Positions 9,226-16,579 of a DNA stretch of 26,280 nt are shown piece by piece. Position 1 is the first letter of the stretch. Each line of letters opens with the position of its first letter. Both the position numbers and the translations under genes were made by a program. The notes beneath the pieces were generated by a model, which searched no databases, was not told the origin of the DNA, and saw only the letters and a list, made by a program, of their open reading frames with translations. The DNA lies in the NCBI GenBank assembly GCA_019418225.1, contig DYCF01000057.1, positions 1-26,280 on the forward strand, in the 5' to 3' direction. Source of the stretch: Clostridiales bacterium (GTDB lineage: Bacteria > Bacillota > Clostridia > Lachnospirales > Cellulosilyticaceae).

Positions 9226-9378
9226 AAAAATGATACTTATATGTTAAAATGGAAGTAAGACACCAACTTTATACTAGTGTATTCATTTTTACAGATATCT
9301 TAATTTTATCTTGGAATATATTCATTAATATGATTTTGGTAGATAAACACTTAAGAAAGCATACAGAGGATATTATTT

Positions 9379-9753
9379 ATGACCCTTACCATTACTCAGC
9401 ATAATCAATGCCATCGAAAAGAAAGTTGTGCCAAATATGCCACTTGTCCTATGATTATTGTTCATAAACTTATTTCAGGAAAATGGAAAATACTTATTTT
9501 ATGGTATTTAAGTCATCAGACATTACGCTTCAGTGACCTTAAGAAAAAGTTGCCAGAAATTACGCAAAAAATGCTTACAAATCAACTTAGAAGCTTGGAA
9601 GACGATGGCCTTATCTCACGTACAGTCTACCCAGTAGTCCCCCCTAAGGTAGAATATGCACTGACAGATATGGGAAAACAAATGTTACCACTTTTAGAAA
9701 GCATGTATGAATATGGTATTACTTATTCTGATAGAACAAAATCCATTAAATAA
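9379..9753 (+). CDS. HxlR-family winged-helix regulator
   Basis: This 124-residue protein is a MarR-like HxlR regulator: CPMIIVHKLISGKWKILILW, then LRFSDLKKKLPEITQKML and the wing region DGLISRTVYPVVPPKVEYALT are characteristic. Members are dimeric DNA-binding repressors or activators, several of which (YodB, HypR) sense electrophiles or disulfide stress through an N-terminal cysteine. Here three cysteines (C11, C17, C23) precede the helix-turn-helix. C23 is at the usual family position, while C11 and C17 are extra. The ATG follows GAGGATATT. No obvious target gene lies adjacent in the same direction, so the regulon is unknown. Confidence 0.9.
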   Translation: MTLTITQHNQCHRKESCAKYATCPMIIVHKLISGKWKILILWYLSHQTLRFSDLKKKLPEITQKMLTNQLRSLEDDGLISRTVYPVVPPKVEYALTDMGKQMLPLLESMYEYGITYSDRTKSIK

Positions 9754-9797
9754 AAATGAGCGATTACATTAAATAAATCAATGTAATCGCTCATTTT
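9753..9797. terminator. Bidirectional terminator between hxlR and the FeoB-associated gene
   Basis: Perfect 18-bp stem (9753-9770 with 9780-9797) with a 9-nt loop. It is followed by TTTT on the plus strand and by TTTTTATTT on the minus strand, so it serves both converging genes. Confidence 0.9.
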
Positions 9798-9802
9798 ACA
9801 TA

Positions 9803-9967
9803 TTATATCTTATTCCTTTTATGATTCTGTGGTGTCGTGCAACTTGACTTCTGACTACATCCTGAGCAGCCACAGCCACATCCTCCAACCTTCTTATTTT
9901 TGATAACATGACGTAATGCAAAGAAGACCACGACTGCCAGCACTATTAATACTATAAAATCTGCCAT
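9803..9967 (-). CDS. FeoB-associated Cys-rich membrane protein
   Basis: A 54-codon gene. The product starts MADFIVLIVLAVVVFFAL, a single transmembrane helix, followed by a basic stretch (RHVIKNKKV) and a cysteine cluster GGCGCGCSGCSQKSSC near residues 28-43, then a polar tail. That is the layout of the FeoB-associated cysteine-rich membrane proteins normally encoded next to ferrous-iron transporter genes. The ATG is preceded by AGGTGGG at 6 bp. It has its own TTGACC-17-TATAAT promoter overlapping a Fur box. No feoA or feoB is in the window, so this is an orphan or paralogous copy. The exact role of the family is unsettled. Confidence 0.85.
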   Translation of the reverse strand: MADFIVLIVLAVVVFFALRHVIKNKKVGGCGCGCSGCSQKSSCTTPQNHKRNKI

Positions 9968-9987
9968 AGTTTACCCACCTTTTATTT

Positions 9988-10040
9988 TGAAAATCATTTT
10001 CATTTAAGCATATTATATGCTTTAAATATTTTTAGGTCAA
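9988..10040 (-). promoter_or_regulatory. Sigma-A promoter with Fur box
   Basis: On the minus strand TTGACC (10035-10040) and TATAAT (10012-10017) are 17 bp apart. TGAAAATCATTTTCA at 9988-10002 is a perfect 7-1-7 palindrome matching the Fur core (TGATAATNATTATCA) at all but two symmetric positions. It covers the predicted transcription start, so iron-loaded Fur should block initiation. Confidence 0.8.
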
Positions 10041-10045
10041 TAGCT

Positions 10046-10804
10046 TTATAAACTCTTTTTTACTTCGTATAAATAGGCGCGTCCCTTTTTACCAATACGT
10101 TCAACCGCCCCTACTTCTAATAATATATTTAAACTTATTTGGGCAAGTCGCATGGAGATTTTAGCAGTTGCTGCAAAGTCTTTACTGTCAAAGTTCTCAT
10201 GAAGGCCTTCTGGTATTAAAGACTTATAGTCCTCTAAATCTTGAATATAAAATTGTTCATGTAATGTTACTGGAATGCGATCACTGCGGTGCGAGCCTCT
10301 TTTACGATCTCTGCTCCATCCATTTAGACGACGGTATTCTTCAATATCAACAAGTACTAAACATAAACTTAGATTACCATGTTTTAAGAAGCTTTTTATC
10401 TTATATAACTCTATAAACGCCTCATAGAAATTCCCTTTTTTAGGAGACCTTCTTCCACCACTTATTTCTCCTGTCTCTTCATCAATCCAATAAACCCACT
10501 TCTGATATGGGATAGGATAGACAAGCGTTACAGGATACATTTCTAAAAAATATGTAAGTTTATTTCTTAGTTTATTAAACTGTCGCGTTTGAATCTCAAT
10601 AATACCTTCTCCTGTATAAATATCAGCATAATAGCTCCCAATCTTAATTTCATGCTTTGACTTATCAGTTTCAAAATAATTCTTTAAGACTGCGTGAAGG
10701 GTCTTTTCACTAAGTGTACCAATCCCTGTACGTTGTCTCTCTTTGAGCACTACTTCTCCATAAGCCTGCTGAAATTGTGCTAAATGACTTTCTTCTATTT
10801 TCAT
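10046..10804 (-). CDS. Conserved-looking unrecognised protein, possible nuclease
   Basis: A 252-residue soluble protein whose family I do not recognise. I take the ATG at 10804 as the start because AAGGAG sits 6 bp before it; the frame stays open to a TTG at 10876 without a ribosome site. Residues 50-73 (HEIKIGSYYADIYT then IIEIQT) place D61, E70 and Q72 as D-x8-E-x-Q, which resembles a PD-(D/E)xK fold with glutamine in place of lysine as in BglII; this is inference from spacing only. The C-terminal 50 residues look like a winged helix (AKISMRLAQISLNILLEVGA, then KKGRAYLYEV). It follows the YibE/F gene by about 108 bp in the same direction, with no terminator between. Confidence 0.7.
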   Translation of the reverse strand: MKIEESHLAQFQQAYGEVVLKERQRTGIGTLSEKTLHAVLKNYFETDKSKHEIKIGSYYADIYTGEGIIEIQTRQFNKLRNKLTYFLEMYPVTLVYPIPYQKWVYWIDEETGEISGGRRSPKKGNFYEAFIELYKIKSFLKHGNLSLCLVLVDIEEYRRLNGWSRDRKRGSHRSDRIPVTLHEQFYIQDLEDYKSLIPEGLHENFDSKDFAATAKISMRLAQISLNILLEVGAVERIGKKGRAYLYEVKKSL

Positions 10805-10904
10805 GGAAAACTCCTTCAATACATCTCTTAAATTTAGACTCTCTTTTATTAAAAAACACCTTATCTCTAAAGGCAAGCATTATTTTAAAAGTTTTCCATG
10901 AAAA
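10798..10904 (-). promoter_or_regulatory. 14-bp long-range inverted repeat at a start codon
   Basis: TTTTCATGGAAAAC (10798-10811) and GTTTTCCATGAAAA (10891-10904) are exact reverse complements 79 nt apart. In the minus-strand mRNA the downstream copy contains the ATG of the 10046-10804 gene, directly after its AAGGAG, and the upstream copy lies just past the YibE/F stop codon. Pairing would bury the start codon, so this is a candidate translational switch within the operon. Confidence 0.5.
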
Positions 10905-10912
10905 ATTTTGTA

Positions 10913-12049
10913 CTAAAATGATATATGCTCCTCATCGGAATGTGACTTTGTATACACATGGCTACAAATTAATGCTGTAAGTGGTGATACCACTACAAGG
11001 CCCATACACCCAACAAAGGTATGCAAAATTTCTGAAGCAATAGATTGCATATTAAAGATACTTAACATCGGTGTACCTTGTGCCATATAAACCATCATTA
11101 CCGTAATAAAGCTTCCCATATATGCCAAAAGTAGCGTTGTAATCTGAGAACCCACTACTGATCGGCCAATTCGAATACCTGATGCTAAAATTTCCTTTCT
11201 TGTAATATCTGGTTTCTGATCTACGACCTCTTCTATAGCCGCTGAAATATCCATTGTCAAATCTACAATAGCCCCTGAACAGGCAAGATATATGCCCCCT
11301 TGATAAATAAGCGTTAAATTAAGTTTTTCAAATCCTGCATATAAAAGAGGCTCTGACCACTCCATAACGGCACCATCTATTTTAAAGAGTACGCCAAATA
11401 AAATAGCTATGACACAAGTCAAAAGTGAAGCACTAATCGTTCCTAAAATGGCACAATATGCTTTCTTTGTAAAACCACCTACTAGTAATAAAGTCACTAC
11501 TGCCATCGTAATCCCTATACATAAGCTTACAAGCATTGGATGATATCCTTTTAATAAGCTTGGAATAAGTACCTTCCAAATACAAAGTAAACTAAAGGCA
11601 AAAGATAAAATTGTCCTTGCACCAGTTCTACCTGCAAAGATAAGAAGACTCATAACAAAAAGACCCATTAAAAACACCTCACTATCCAAGCGATAATAAT
11701 CGATCATATTCACATATACGATTTGATTATTATCATCCTTTTCAAGAAGAACATATGCCTTATCGCCTTGTTTATAAAGTTTATCCATTTCTAGCTTACC
11801 TGTTAATAGATTAACACCTTCTACCTGCTTTCCCTTAAAACTCCCCTGTAAAATTTCTAAAGTACATGTTTGTGAGCCTTGTTTTAATAGTCCTGCCTGA
11901 TAAACTGTACTTTCATTTGTAGTGATTACCCTTGCCTTGACACCTTCTGCATTCTTATAAATTTGCTTTTCAAATCCTGTCGGTATGCCTATAAGTATCA
12001 TTATTGCTACAAGGCATATCAATGAAAATAAATACTGTGTACGTTTCAT
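10913..12049 (-). CDS. YibE/F-family membrane protein
   Basis: The 378-residue protein has one N-terminal hydrophobic segment (about 7-24), an extracytoplasmic domain of about 100 residues, then some seven membrane helices from about 125 on. Sequences such as GRTGARTILSF and DISAAIEEV, with the helix TTLLLAYMGSFITVMMVYMAQG, are those of the YibE/F family. Function in the family is not established. The start ATG is two bases after the alkaline phosphatase TAG, so translation is probably coupled. Being tied to a secreted phosphatase suggests, as inference, a role in uptake or efflux of a product released by that enzyme. Confidence 0.85.
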   Translation of the reverse strand: MKRTQYLFSLICLVAIMILIGIPTGFEKQIYKNAEGVKARVITTNESTVYQAGLLKQGSQTCTLEILQGSFKGKQVEGVNLLTGKLEMDKLYKQGDKAYVLLEKDDNNQIVYVNMIDYYRLDSEVFLMGLFVMSLLIFAGRTGARTILSFAFSLLCIWKVLIPSLLKGYHPMLVSLCIGITMAVVTLLLVGGFTKKAYCAILGTISASLLTCVIAILFGVLFKIDGAVMEWSEPLLYAGFEKLNLTLIYQGGIYLACSGAIVDLTMDISAAIEEVVDQKPDITRKEILASGIRIGRSVVGSQITTLLLAYMGSFITVMMVYMAQGTPMLSIFNMQSIASEILHTFVGCMGLVVVSPLTALICSHVYTKSHSDEEHISF

Positions 12050-12051
12050 CT

Positions 12052-13581
12052 CTACTTCACATCACAAAGGCTTGCAAGTTTATTAAAGATCTCTGTATTA
12101 TCATAAGAACCTTCAAAAAGTGTTTCACCTTGACCCATTGCATAAACAGGTACAGGTACACCTGTGTGTGAATAAGATGTCCAGCCAATACCAGCCTTAT
12201 TATTTAAGATATGGGTCAGTGTTACTGTTAACGGTTCATAGCCACCATATAAAGCTGTAGCTTCTTCACCGGTTTGACGTTCTGTTTTTTCTTTCATTGT
12301 TTCTTCAAAAGCAGCTGCCAATTTCTTCATCTCATAATCTGTAAGTACTAAGTTTTTATAGGCATTTTGATTAGCACGGATATCCTCTTTACTGATTAAG
12401 CCAAATTCCTCTTCAATAAGTGTCATGACATCTTCTAATTTTGCATCTACACCTACTGTCTCCTTATATGCAGCTAAACGTTTATCAAATTCTACATAAC
12501 TCATTTCTTGATTATTCAAAATATCAAATGTTGTATCATAACCTGTTGTTGCTTGACCAATCGTCATACCACCCGTCTCATGATCACCTGTTACTAAAAT
12601 TAATGTTTCATCAGGATGTGCTTTTGCAAATTCTACAGCGACATTAATTGCTTCATCTAATGCTATTACATCTTGAATATTTGCCATAGCATCATTTGCA
12701 TGACCTGCCCAGTCAATTTTCCCACCTTCTACCATCATGAAGAAACCTTTCTTATTATCTAAGACATCAATACCTTTTTGAACAAGTTCTTTAAGTTTAA
12801 TGCTATCTTCTGAGGCATCTAAATTATAATACATTGCCTGTGAATCTTGTAAATCTGGATTGATTGCATAAATCTTTCCTGACTCATTATTTAAGTTTAG
12901 TATATCTTCTTTTGTATTTACAATATGATATCCATTTTCTTTTATAATTTCATAAGCATCTTTTTGGTCTTTATTTTTACCTGTCGGTTGTACTAATCCA
13001 CCACCTGCGAAATAATCAAAATTACTTTCTGCCAGTTGAAGGGCAATGTTATACATGTTCGAACGTGATACCTCATGTGCATAAAATGCAGCGGGTGTAG
13101 CATGATCAATTGATACTGAGCTGACAATACCAATTTTATAGCCTTTTTCTTTTAAAAGCTCACTAATATTGATTGTTTTAGTTGTTTTATCAGCTTCATA
13201 ACCTATAACACCACTATGTGTTTTCTTGCCACTTGAAATAGCAGTTGCCGTTGAAGCTGAATCAGGACAAAAAGAAGTTGCATCTTGCGTTGTTGCTGAA
13301 CCTACTACTGGAAATGAGGTTGTTGTAAGTTCCCCTAGATTAATCCCACCCTGCTCATTAACCCCTTTGTAAATACGTGCTGCATTGAGTTGAACAGATG
13401 ACATGCCATCTCCAATAAAGGTAAAGATATATTTAGGGGCCTTAATCTGCTCGGTACTTGTTCTTACTGCGGATATGGTTAATCCTGTTGTTGGTGAGGC
13501 AACTGTACTAAGTCCCACCAAACTTGCTGTTCCTACTACAACACATGCAAAACCTATTAAAAATCTCTTCATCATTTTCAT
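12052..13581 (-). CDS. phoA: Secreted alkaline phosphatase (PhoA family)
   Basis: This 509-residue enzyme hydrolyses phosphomonoesters outside the membrane. Residues 1-30 form a signal peptide (KMMKR, a hydrophobic run, then a small-residue region). Catalytic and metal motifs are present in order: FIGDGMSS (first metal aspartate), CPDSASTATAISSGKKTHSG (nucleophile serine of DSA), KIDWAGHAND, VTGDHETGG, and HTGVPVPVYAMG with the last zinc histidine. Length is typical. The ribosome site is AGGTAGGG. It is the first gene of an operon with a YibE/F protein. I see no clear tandem Pho box upstream; instead the region holds a copy of the dispersed repeat in the opposite orientation. Confidence 0.95.
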   Translation of the reverse strand: MKMMKRFLIGFACVVVGTASLVGLSTVASPTTGLTISAVRTSTEQIKAPKYIFTFIGDGMSSVQLNAARIYKGVNEQGGINLGELTTTSFPVVGSATTQDATSFCPDSASTATAISSGKKTHSGVIGYEADKTTKTINISELLKEKGYKIGIVSSVSIDHATPAAFYAHEVSRSNMYNIALQLAESNFDYFAGGGLVQPTGKNKDQKDAYEIIKENGYHIVNTKEDILNLNNESGKIYAINPDLQDSQAMYYNLDASEDSIKLKELVQKGIDVLDNKKGFFMMVEGGKIDWAGHANDAMANIQDVIALDEAINVAVEFAKAHPDETLILVTGDHETGGMTIGQATTGYDTTFDILNNQEMSYVEFDKRLAAYKETVGVDAKLEDVMTLIEEEFGLISKEDIRANQNAYKNLVLTDYEMKKLAAAFEETMKEKTERQTGEEATALYGGYEPLTVTLTHILNNKAGIGWTSYSHTGVPVPVYAMGQGETLFEGSYDNTEIFNKLASLCDVK

Positions 13582-13628
13582 CTTATTTCCCTACCTTTTA
13601 AATTTAATCACTTCTTATCGTGTAATTT

Positions 13629-13742
13629 TATAGAGAAGCCAACTATAACTTTAAAAAAATATATTCTAAATAGGTTTCTCTTAATGATTTTACATGACTA
13701 AAACATGATGCATCACTCAATCTTATAGATGTAAAATCTATG
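13629..13742 (+). repeat. Dispersed structured element, copy 1
   Basis: One of three related intergenic copies. Closing ends are TATAGA (13629-13634) and TCTATG (13737-13742). The first stem is GAGAAGCC (13633-13640) with GGTTTCTC (13673-13680). The second stem is GATTTTACAT (13686-13695) with ATGTAAAATC (13729-13738) around a 33-nt loop. A weak plus-strand terminator-like hairpin (13773-13793) with six T residues follows, so a short independent RNA is possible. It lies between the phoA start and the DUF488 stop, antisense to the phoA leader. Orientation is assigned by similarity only. Confidence 0.7.
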
Positions 13743-13772
13743 CTACAACTTAACTTTATACGCTTGTTGTTA

Positions 13773-13801
13773 AACATAAATTACTCATATGTTAGTTTTT
13801 T
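13773..13801 (+). terminator. Weak terminator-like hairpin after repeat copy 1
   Basis: AACATA (13773-13778) and TATGTT (13788-13793) form a 6-bp A/T stem with a 9-nt loop, then AG and six T residues. It is weak thermodynamically but the only plus-strand stop signal here, where no plus-strand gene exists. Confidence 0.35.
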
Positions 13802-13833
13802 ATTCTATTTATATTAAATCTTTTTTAAATCTC

Positions 13834-14469
13834 TTATTTTCCATCATATTTTTCTTTCAAAACACGCTTACCATTTACACTAGCAATTTGATTACTACGT
13901 AATTCATAAGCCTTATCAACTAATAGTTTCTCCTGTGTATGCATCCCAAAAAGATCTATTTGATTTTGATTTGGAAAATAACAGTTTAAAAGTTCCTTTT
14001 CTAATTCTTCTTGTGTTTGTACACTTCCATCAGCTAAAATATGCAATATTTCATAGCCACGTGCATATAATGCCCGTGCCACCAGCGTACTGCGATGACA
14101 ATCACTAGGTGCCTTTTCAGCACACATAAAAGCAATGACATAACCTTGTTCAATCCCACGACAAATTGTCTCAATGCCTTCTTTAAAACTATCTAACCTA
14201 GCAATTTTTGTAAAGTCTAAGTACCCTGCTTCATTTAAAAGTTCTGAATTCGGACGTATAATTCCAAAGGCCCCTTCCATCTGACGATATAAAATATGAT
14301 GATGATTTAAAAACTGTTTAAGGGGTTCTTTATTAAATTGTGGATGAAATGCCGAATATGCCATTGTGCGTACATCTATTACAATACCAATATGGTATTT
14401 CTCTAATAATGCTAAAAAACTTTCTTGTGTATGGTGGGCATAACCAATTGTATAAATAAATTTTCTCAT
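13834..14469 (-). CDS. DUF488 domain protein
   Basis: This 211-residue protein belongs to the DUF488 family. It has the opening IYTIGYAHHTQESF, the conserved DVRTMAYSAFHPQFN near 33-47, and the cysteine motif FMCAEKAPSDCHRS near 115-128, which in the family forms CxE...CHR. Family members are small cytosolic proteins of unknown biochemical function, with a presumed conserved active site around that cysteine motif. The ATG follows AGGAG at good spacing. It is monocistronic and divergent from the esterase gene, sharing a 115-145-bp A/T-rich promoter region. Confidence 0.88.
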   Translation of the reverse strand: MRKFIYTIGYAHHTQESFLALLEKYHIGIVIDVRTMAYSAFHPQFNKEPLKQFLNHHHILYRQMEGAFGIIRPNSELLNEAGYLDFTKIARLDSFKEGIETICRGIEQGYVIAFMCAEKAPSDCHRSTLVARALYARGYEILHILADGSVQTQEELEKELLNCYFPNQNQIDLFGMHTQEKLLVDKAYELRSNQIASVNGKRVLKEKYDGK

Positions 14470-14614
14470 AAATACTCCTTATATATTGTTATTTTTTTCT
14501 AAAAACATTAAACTAATCTTGATATTAACTTTATATTTATTAGTTACTATAAACATATTATAACAATTTATACGCTACTATGAGTTGCGTAATAACGAAA
14601 GGATGGCAACGCTT

Positions 14615-16099
14615 ATGGCAGAAAGTTCTTTACAGATTGCACCTGTATTTGGTGAACATATGGTACTACAACATGGTATGCCACTTAAAATTTGGGGAAG
14701 TGGTCCTGAAGGTCAGGCCGTAACACTTAAAATACAAGACCAACAAATTACTACTATAATTAAAGATGGTTATTGGGAGGTTACTCTCTCACCACTTTAT
14801 TTAAGCTCACCTACAACCTTAACCATTTATACTACTAATGAAAGCATTAGCCTCAAAGATATTTTAATCGGAGATGTTTATCTTGCTAGTGGTCAATCTA
14901 ACATGGCTATGCCACTTCGCGATACACAGGATGGCACTAGCCTACTTGAAGGGCCCTTTTCATCTAATATACGTATCTGCGATATGGTTGCCAGACATTA
15001 TAAAGAAGGCACTTGTTATTTAGGTGGAAATGATGAAATGGGTTGGGAAATTAAATCTACTGATTTAATATGGAAAATTCCTTCTAAAGAAAGTATTAAA
15101 AATTTCTCAGCCATCGCTTATCATTTTGCTATGGAAATTCATGAAACACAAAATATCCCTGTTGGCATTATTAACTGCTCTTGGGGAGGAAAATCCATTT
15201 CTTGCTGGATTCGTGAAGCTTACTTTATGAAAGATCCAGAGCTTAAAGCTTTTTATAAGGAGTTCAAAAAGAATCTATCTGCTGTAGATATGTTGCAGTA
15301 TACAAAAGATTTTACAGAGTATGTTTTAAATGCCCAACGTTTTATTCATGGTGAAACAGATATTTGGCCACTAGAGCCTTTTGGTCCACTATGTTCAGAA
15401 ACACCAGGGCGCTTATATGAAAGTATGCTCTCTAGACTTATTCCTTTTACCTTTAAAGGCGTTATCTGGTATCAAGGTGAAAGTGACGAACTACGTGCTA
15501 ATCTTTATGAAAAACTCTTTACAGCCCTTATTCATAACTGGCGTGATGACTTTCAAAATCCTACACTGCCATTTTTCTTTGTTCAGTTGCCTAGCTATAA
15601 CACCACAGCAAGTGAAGACCCATGTTTATGGGCTTATTTAAGAGAGGCTCAAGCTAAAGTTGCAAATACACTGCCTTTTACTTATATGGCTGTTACTTTA
15701 GATTTAGGTGAAAAAGATAATATTCATCCGACTCATAAAAAGCCAGTTGCACACCGCCTTGCTTTACTTGCACGTCACGCTATTTACAAAGAAGAACTTT
15801 TAGTACAATGTCCTATTTTAAAAGCTGCCACATTAGAAGGTAAAATCTTAAAGCTCTTCTTCCTACATACAGGTGATGGTTTGCAAATAAATGGCAATTC
15901 TCTCCAAGGGCTTCAAATAAAAGATACACTTGGACAAATTAAATATTGCCAAGCTATTGTTCGAGAAAATCAACTCCTTATAGATTGTCCGAATATATAT
16001 GAAATAACTGAAATTCGCTATGGTTATGCAAGTTATAGTGAGGCTAATCTTGTAGGAAGCAGTGGCTTACCTGTTACACCATTTAAACTCACTATTTAA
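14615..16099 (+). CDS. SGNH/sialate O-acetylesterase-like protein
   Basis: The protein matches the SASA (sialate O-acetylesterase) branch of SGNH hydrolases. It has GDVYLASGQSNMAMPL (block I with the serine), INCSWGGKSISCWI (block II glycine), VIWYQGESDE (block III asparagine position replaced by the YQGE motif usual in this branch), and LGEKDNIHPTHK (block V Asp/His). These enzymes remove O-acetyl groups from sugars such as sialic acids or acetylated xylan. No signal peptide is visible, so it is probably cytoplasmic. I favour the ATG at 14615 (494 residues), with AAAGGATGG upstream at a slightly long distance. An ATG at 14603 and a TTG at 14585 are in frame but have no well-placed ribosome site. 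The substrate is not determined. Confidence 0.85.
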   Translation: MAESSLQIAPVFGEHMVLQHGMPLKIWGSGPEGQAVTLKIQDQQITTIIKDGYWEVTLSPLYLSSPTTLTIYTTNESISLKDILIGDVYLASGQSNMAMPLRDTQDGTSLLEGPFSSNIRICDMVARHYKEGTCYLGGNDEMGWEIKSTDLIWKIPSKESIKNFSAIAYHFAMEIHETQNIPVGIINCSWGGKSISCWIREAYFMKDPELKAFYKEFKKNLSAVDMLQYTKDFTEYVLNAQRFIHGETDIWPLEPFGPLCSETPGRLYESMLSRLIPFTFKGVIWYQGESDELRANLYEKLFTALIHNWRDDFQNPTLPFFFVQLPSYNTTASEDPCLWAYLREAQAKVANTLPFTYMAVTLDLGEKDNIHPTHKKPVAHRLALLARHAIYKEELLVQCPILKAATLEGKILKLFFLHTGDGLQINGNSLQGLQIKDTLGQIKYCQAIVRENQLLIDCPNIYEITEIRYGYASYSEANLVGSSGLPVTPFKLTI

Positions 16100-16103
16100 A
16101 TCT

Positions 16104-16145
16104 AAGGGGCTAAACTTTAACTCTCATTTAGCCCCTTGTTTTAAG
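16104..16145 (+). terminator. Terminator of the esterase gene
   Basis: AAGGGGCTAAA (16104-16114) pairs with TTTAGCCCCTT (16127-16137), 11 bp with a 12-nt loop, then GTTTTAA. It follows the stop codon directly. Confidence 0.85.
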
Positions 16146-16178
16146 TAACATAAAAATATTTTAATTTTACTTTTTATA

Positions 16179-16207
16179 TTGACTTTTTTTATTTTAAGTG
16201 TTATATT
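16179..16207 (+). promoter_or_regulatory. Promoter of the lysine riboswitch-dapAB operon
   Basis: TTGACT (16179-16184) and TATATT (16202-16207) with 17-bp spacing, placing the transcript start about 20 nt before the riboswitch. Confidence 0.65.
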
Positions 16208-16228
16208 TTACACAATTCAATAAATAAT

Positions 16229-16415
16229 TGACGTAGAGGTGCGAAGGCTATCAGTAGGCTTTGGGATTTATGCAAGTAAAGAAGAACAAAGCAGAAAGGA
16301 GTATTCGCCGAAGGATAAATACCTTGCAGTATTTATTACTGGTTGTACGGTTAAGAGCCTTACAACTGTCATTTTTAGAAAATAAATTGATTTTCTAAGG
16401 ATGGAGAGCTACTTA
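16229..16415 (+). ncRNA. Lysine riboswitch (L-box)
   Basis: The leader contains hallmark L-box segments in order: GTAGAGGTGCGAAGGC (from 16233), AGAAAGGAGTATTCGCCGAAGG (centred on 16305), a long hairpin around GGTTGTACGG, and AGGATGGAGAGCTAC (to 16412), with GTAG/CTAC closing the base. It precedes an intrinsic terminator and dapA, the standard arrangement by which lysine binding represses lysine biosynthesis by transcription termination. Confidence 0.93.
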
Positions 16416-16451
16416 TGATTTCATCATATTATTTTTAGATGATTAACGTAG

Positions 16452-16476
16452 CCAGCCTCTATATGCTGGTTTTTTT
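16452..16476 (+). terminator. Riboswitch-controlled terminator before dapA
   Basis: CCAGC (16452-16456) and GCTGG (16465-16469) with an 8-nt loop, followed by seven T residues. It is the expression platform of the lysine riboswitch; dapA starts about 100 nt further on. Confidence 0.88.
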
Positions 16477-16579
16477 ATTGCATCCACTTCTACCAAATAC
16501 TAGAAGTGACCACCTCATGTTCTATTACATAATATGGTAGTAGAGACATATTACTACACAAAGAAGGGAAGTATAAATT

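Noticed and set aside
10805..10876. Longer 276-codon version of the nuclease-like gene from a TTG
   Set aside because: The internal ATG at 10804 has AAGGAG at ideal spacing; the TTG has none.
13582..13833. Pho box (tandem TTAACA-type repeats) for phoA
   Set aside because: Only scattered partial matches; no properly spaced tandem repeat.
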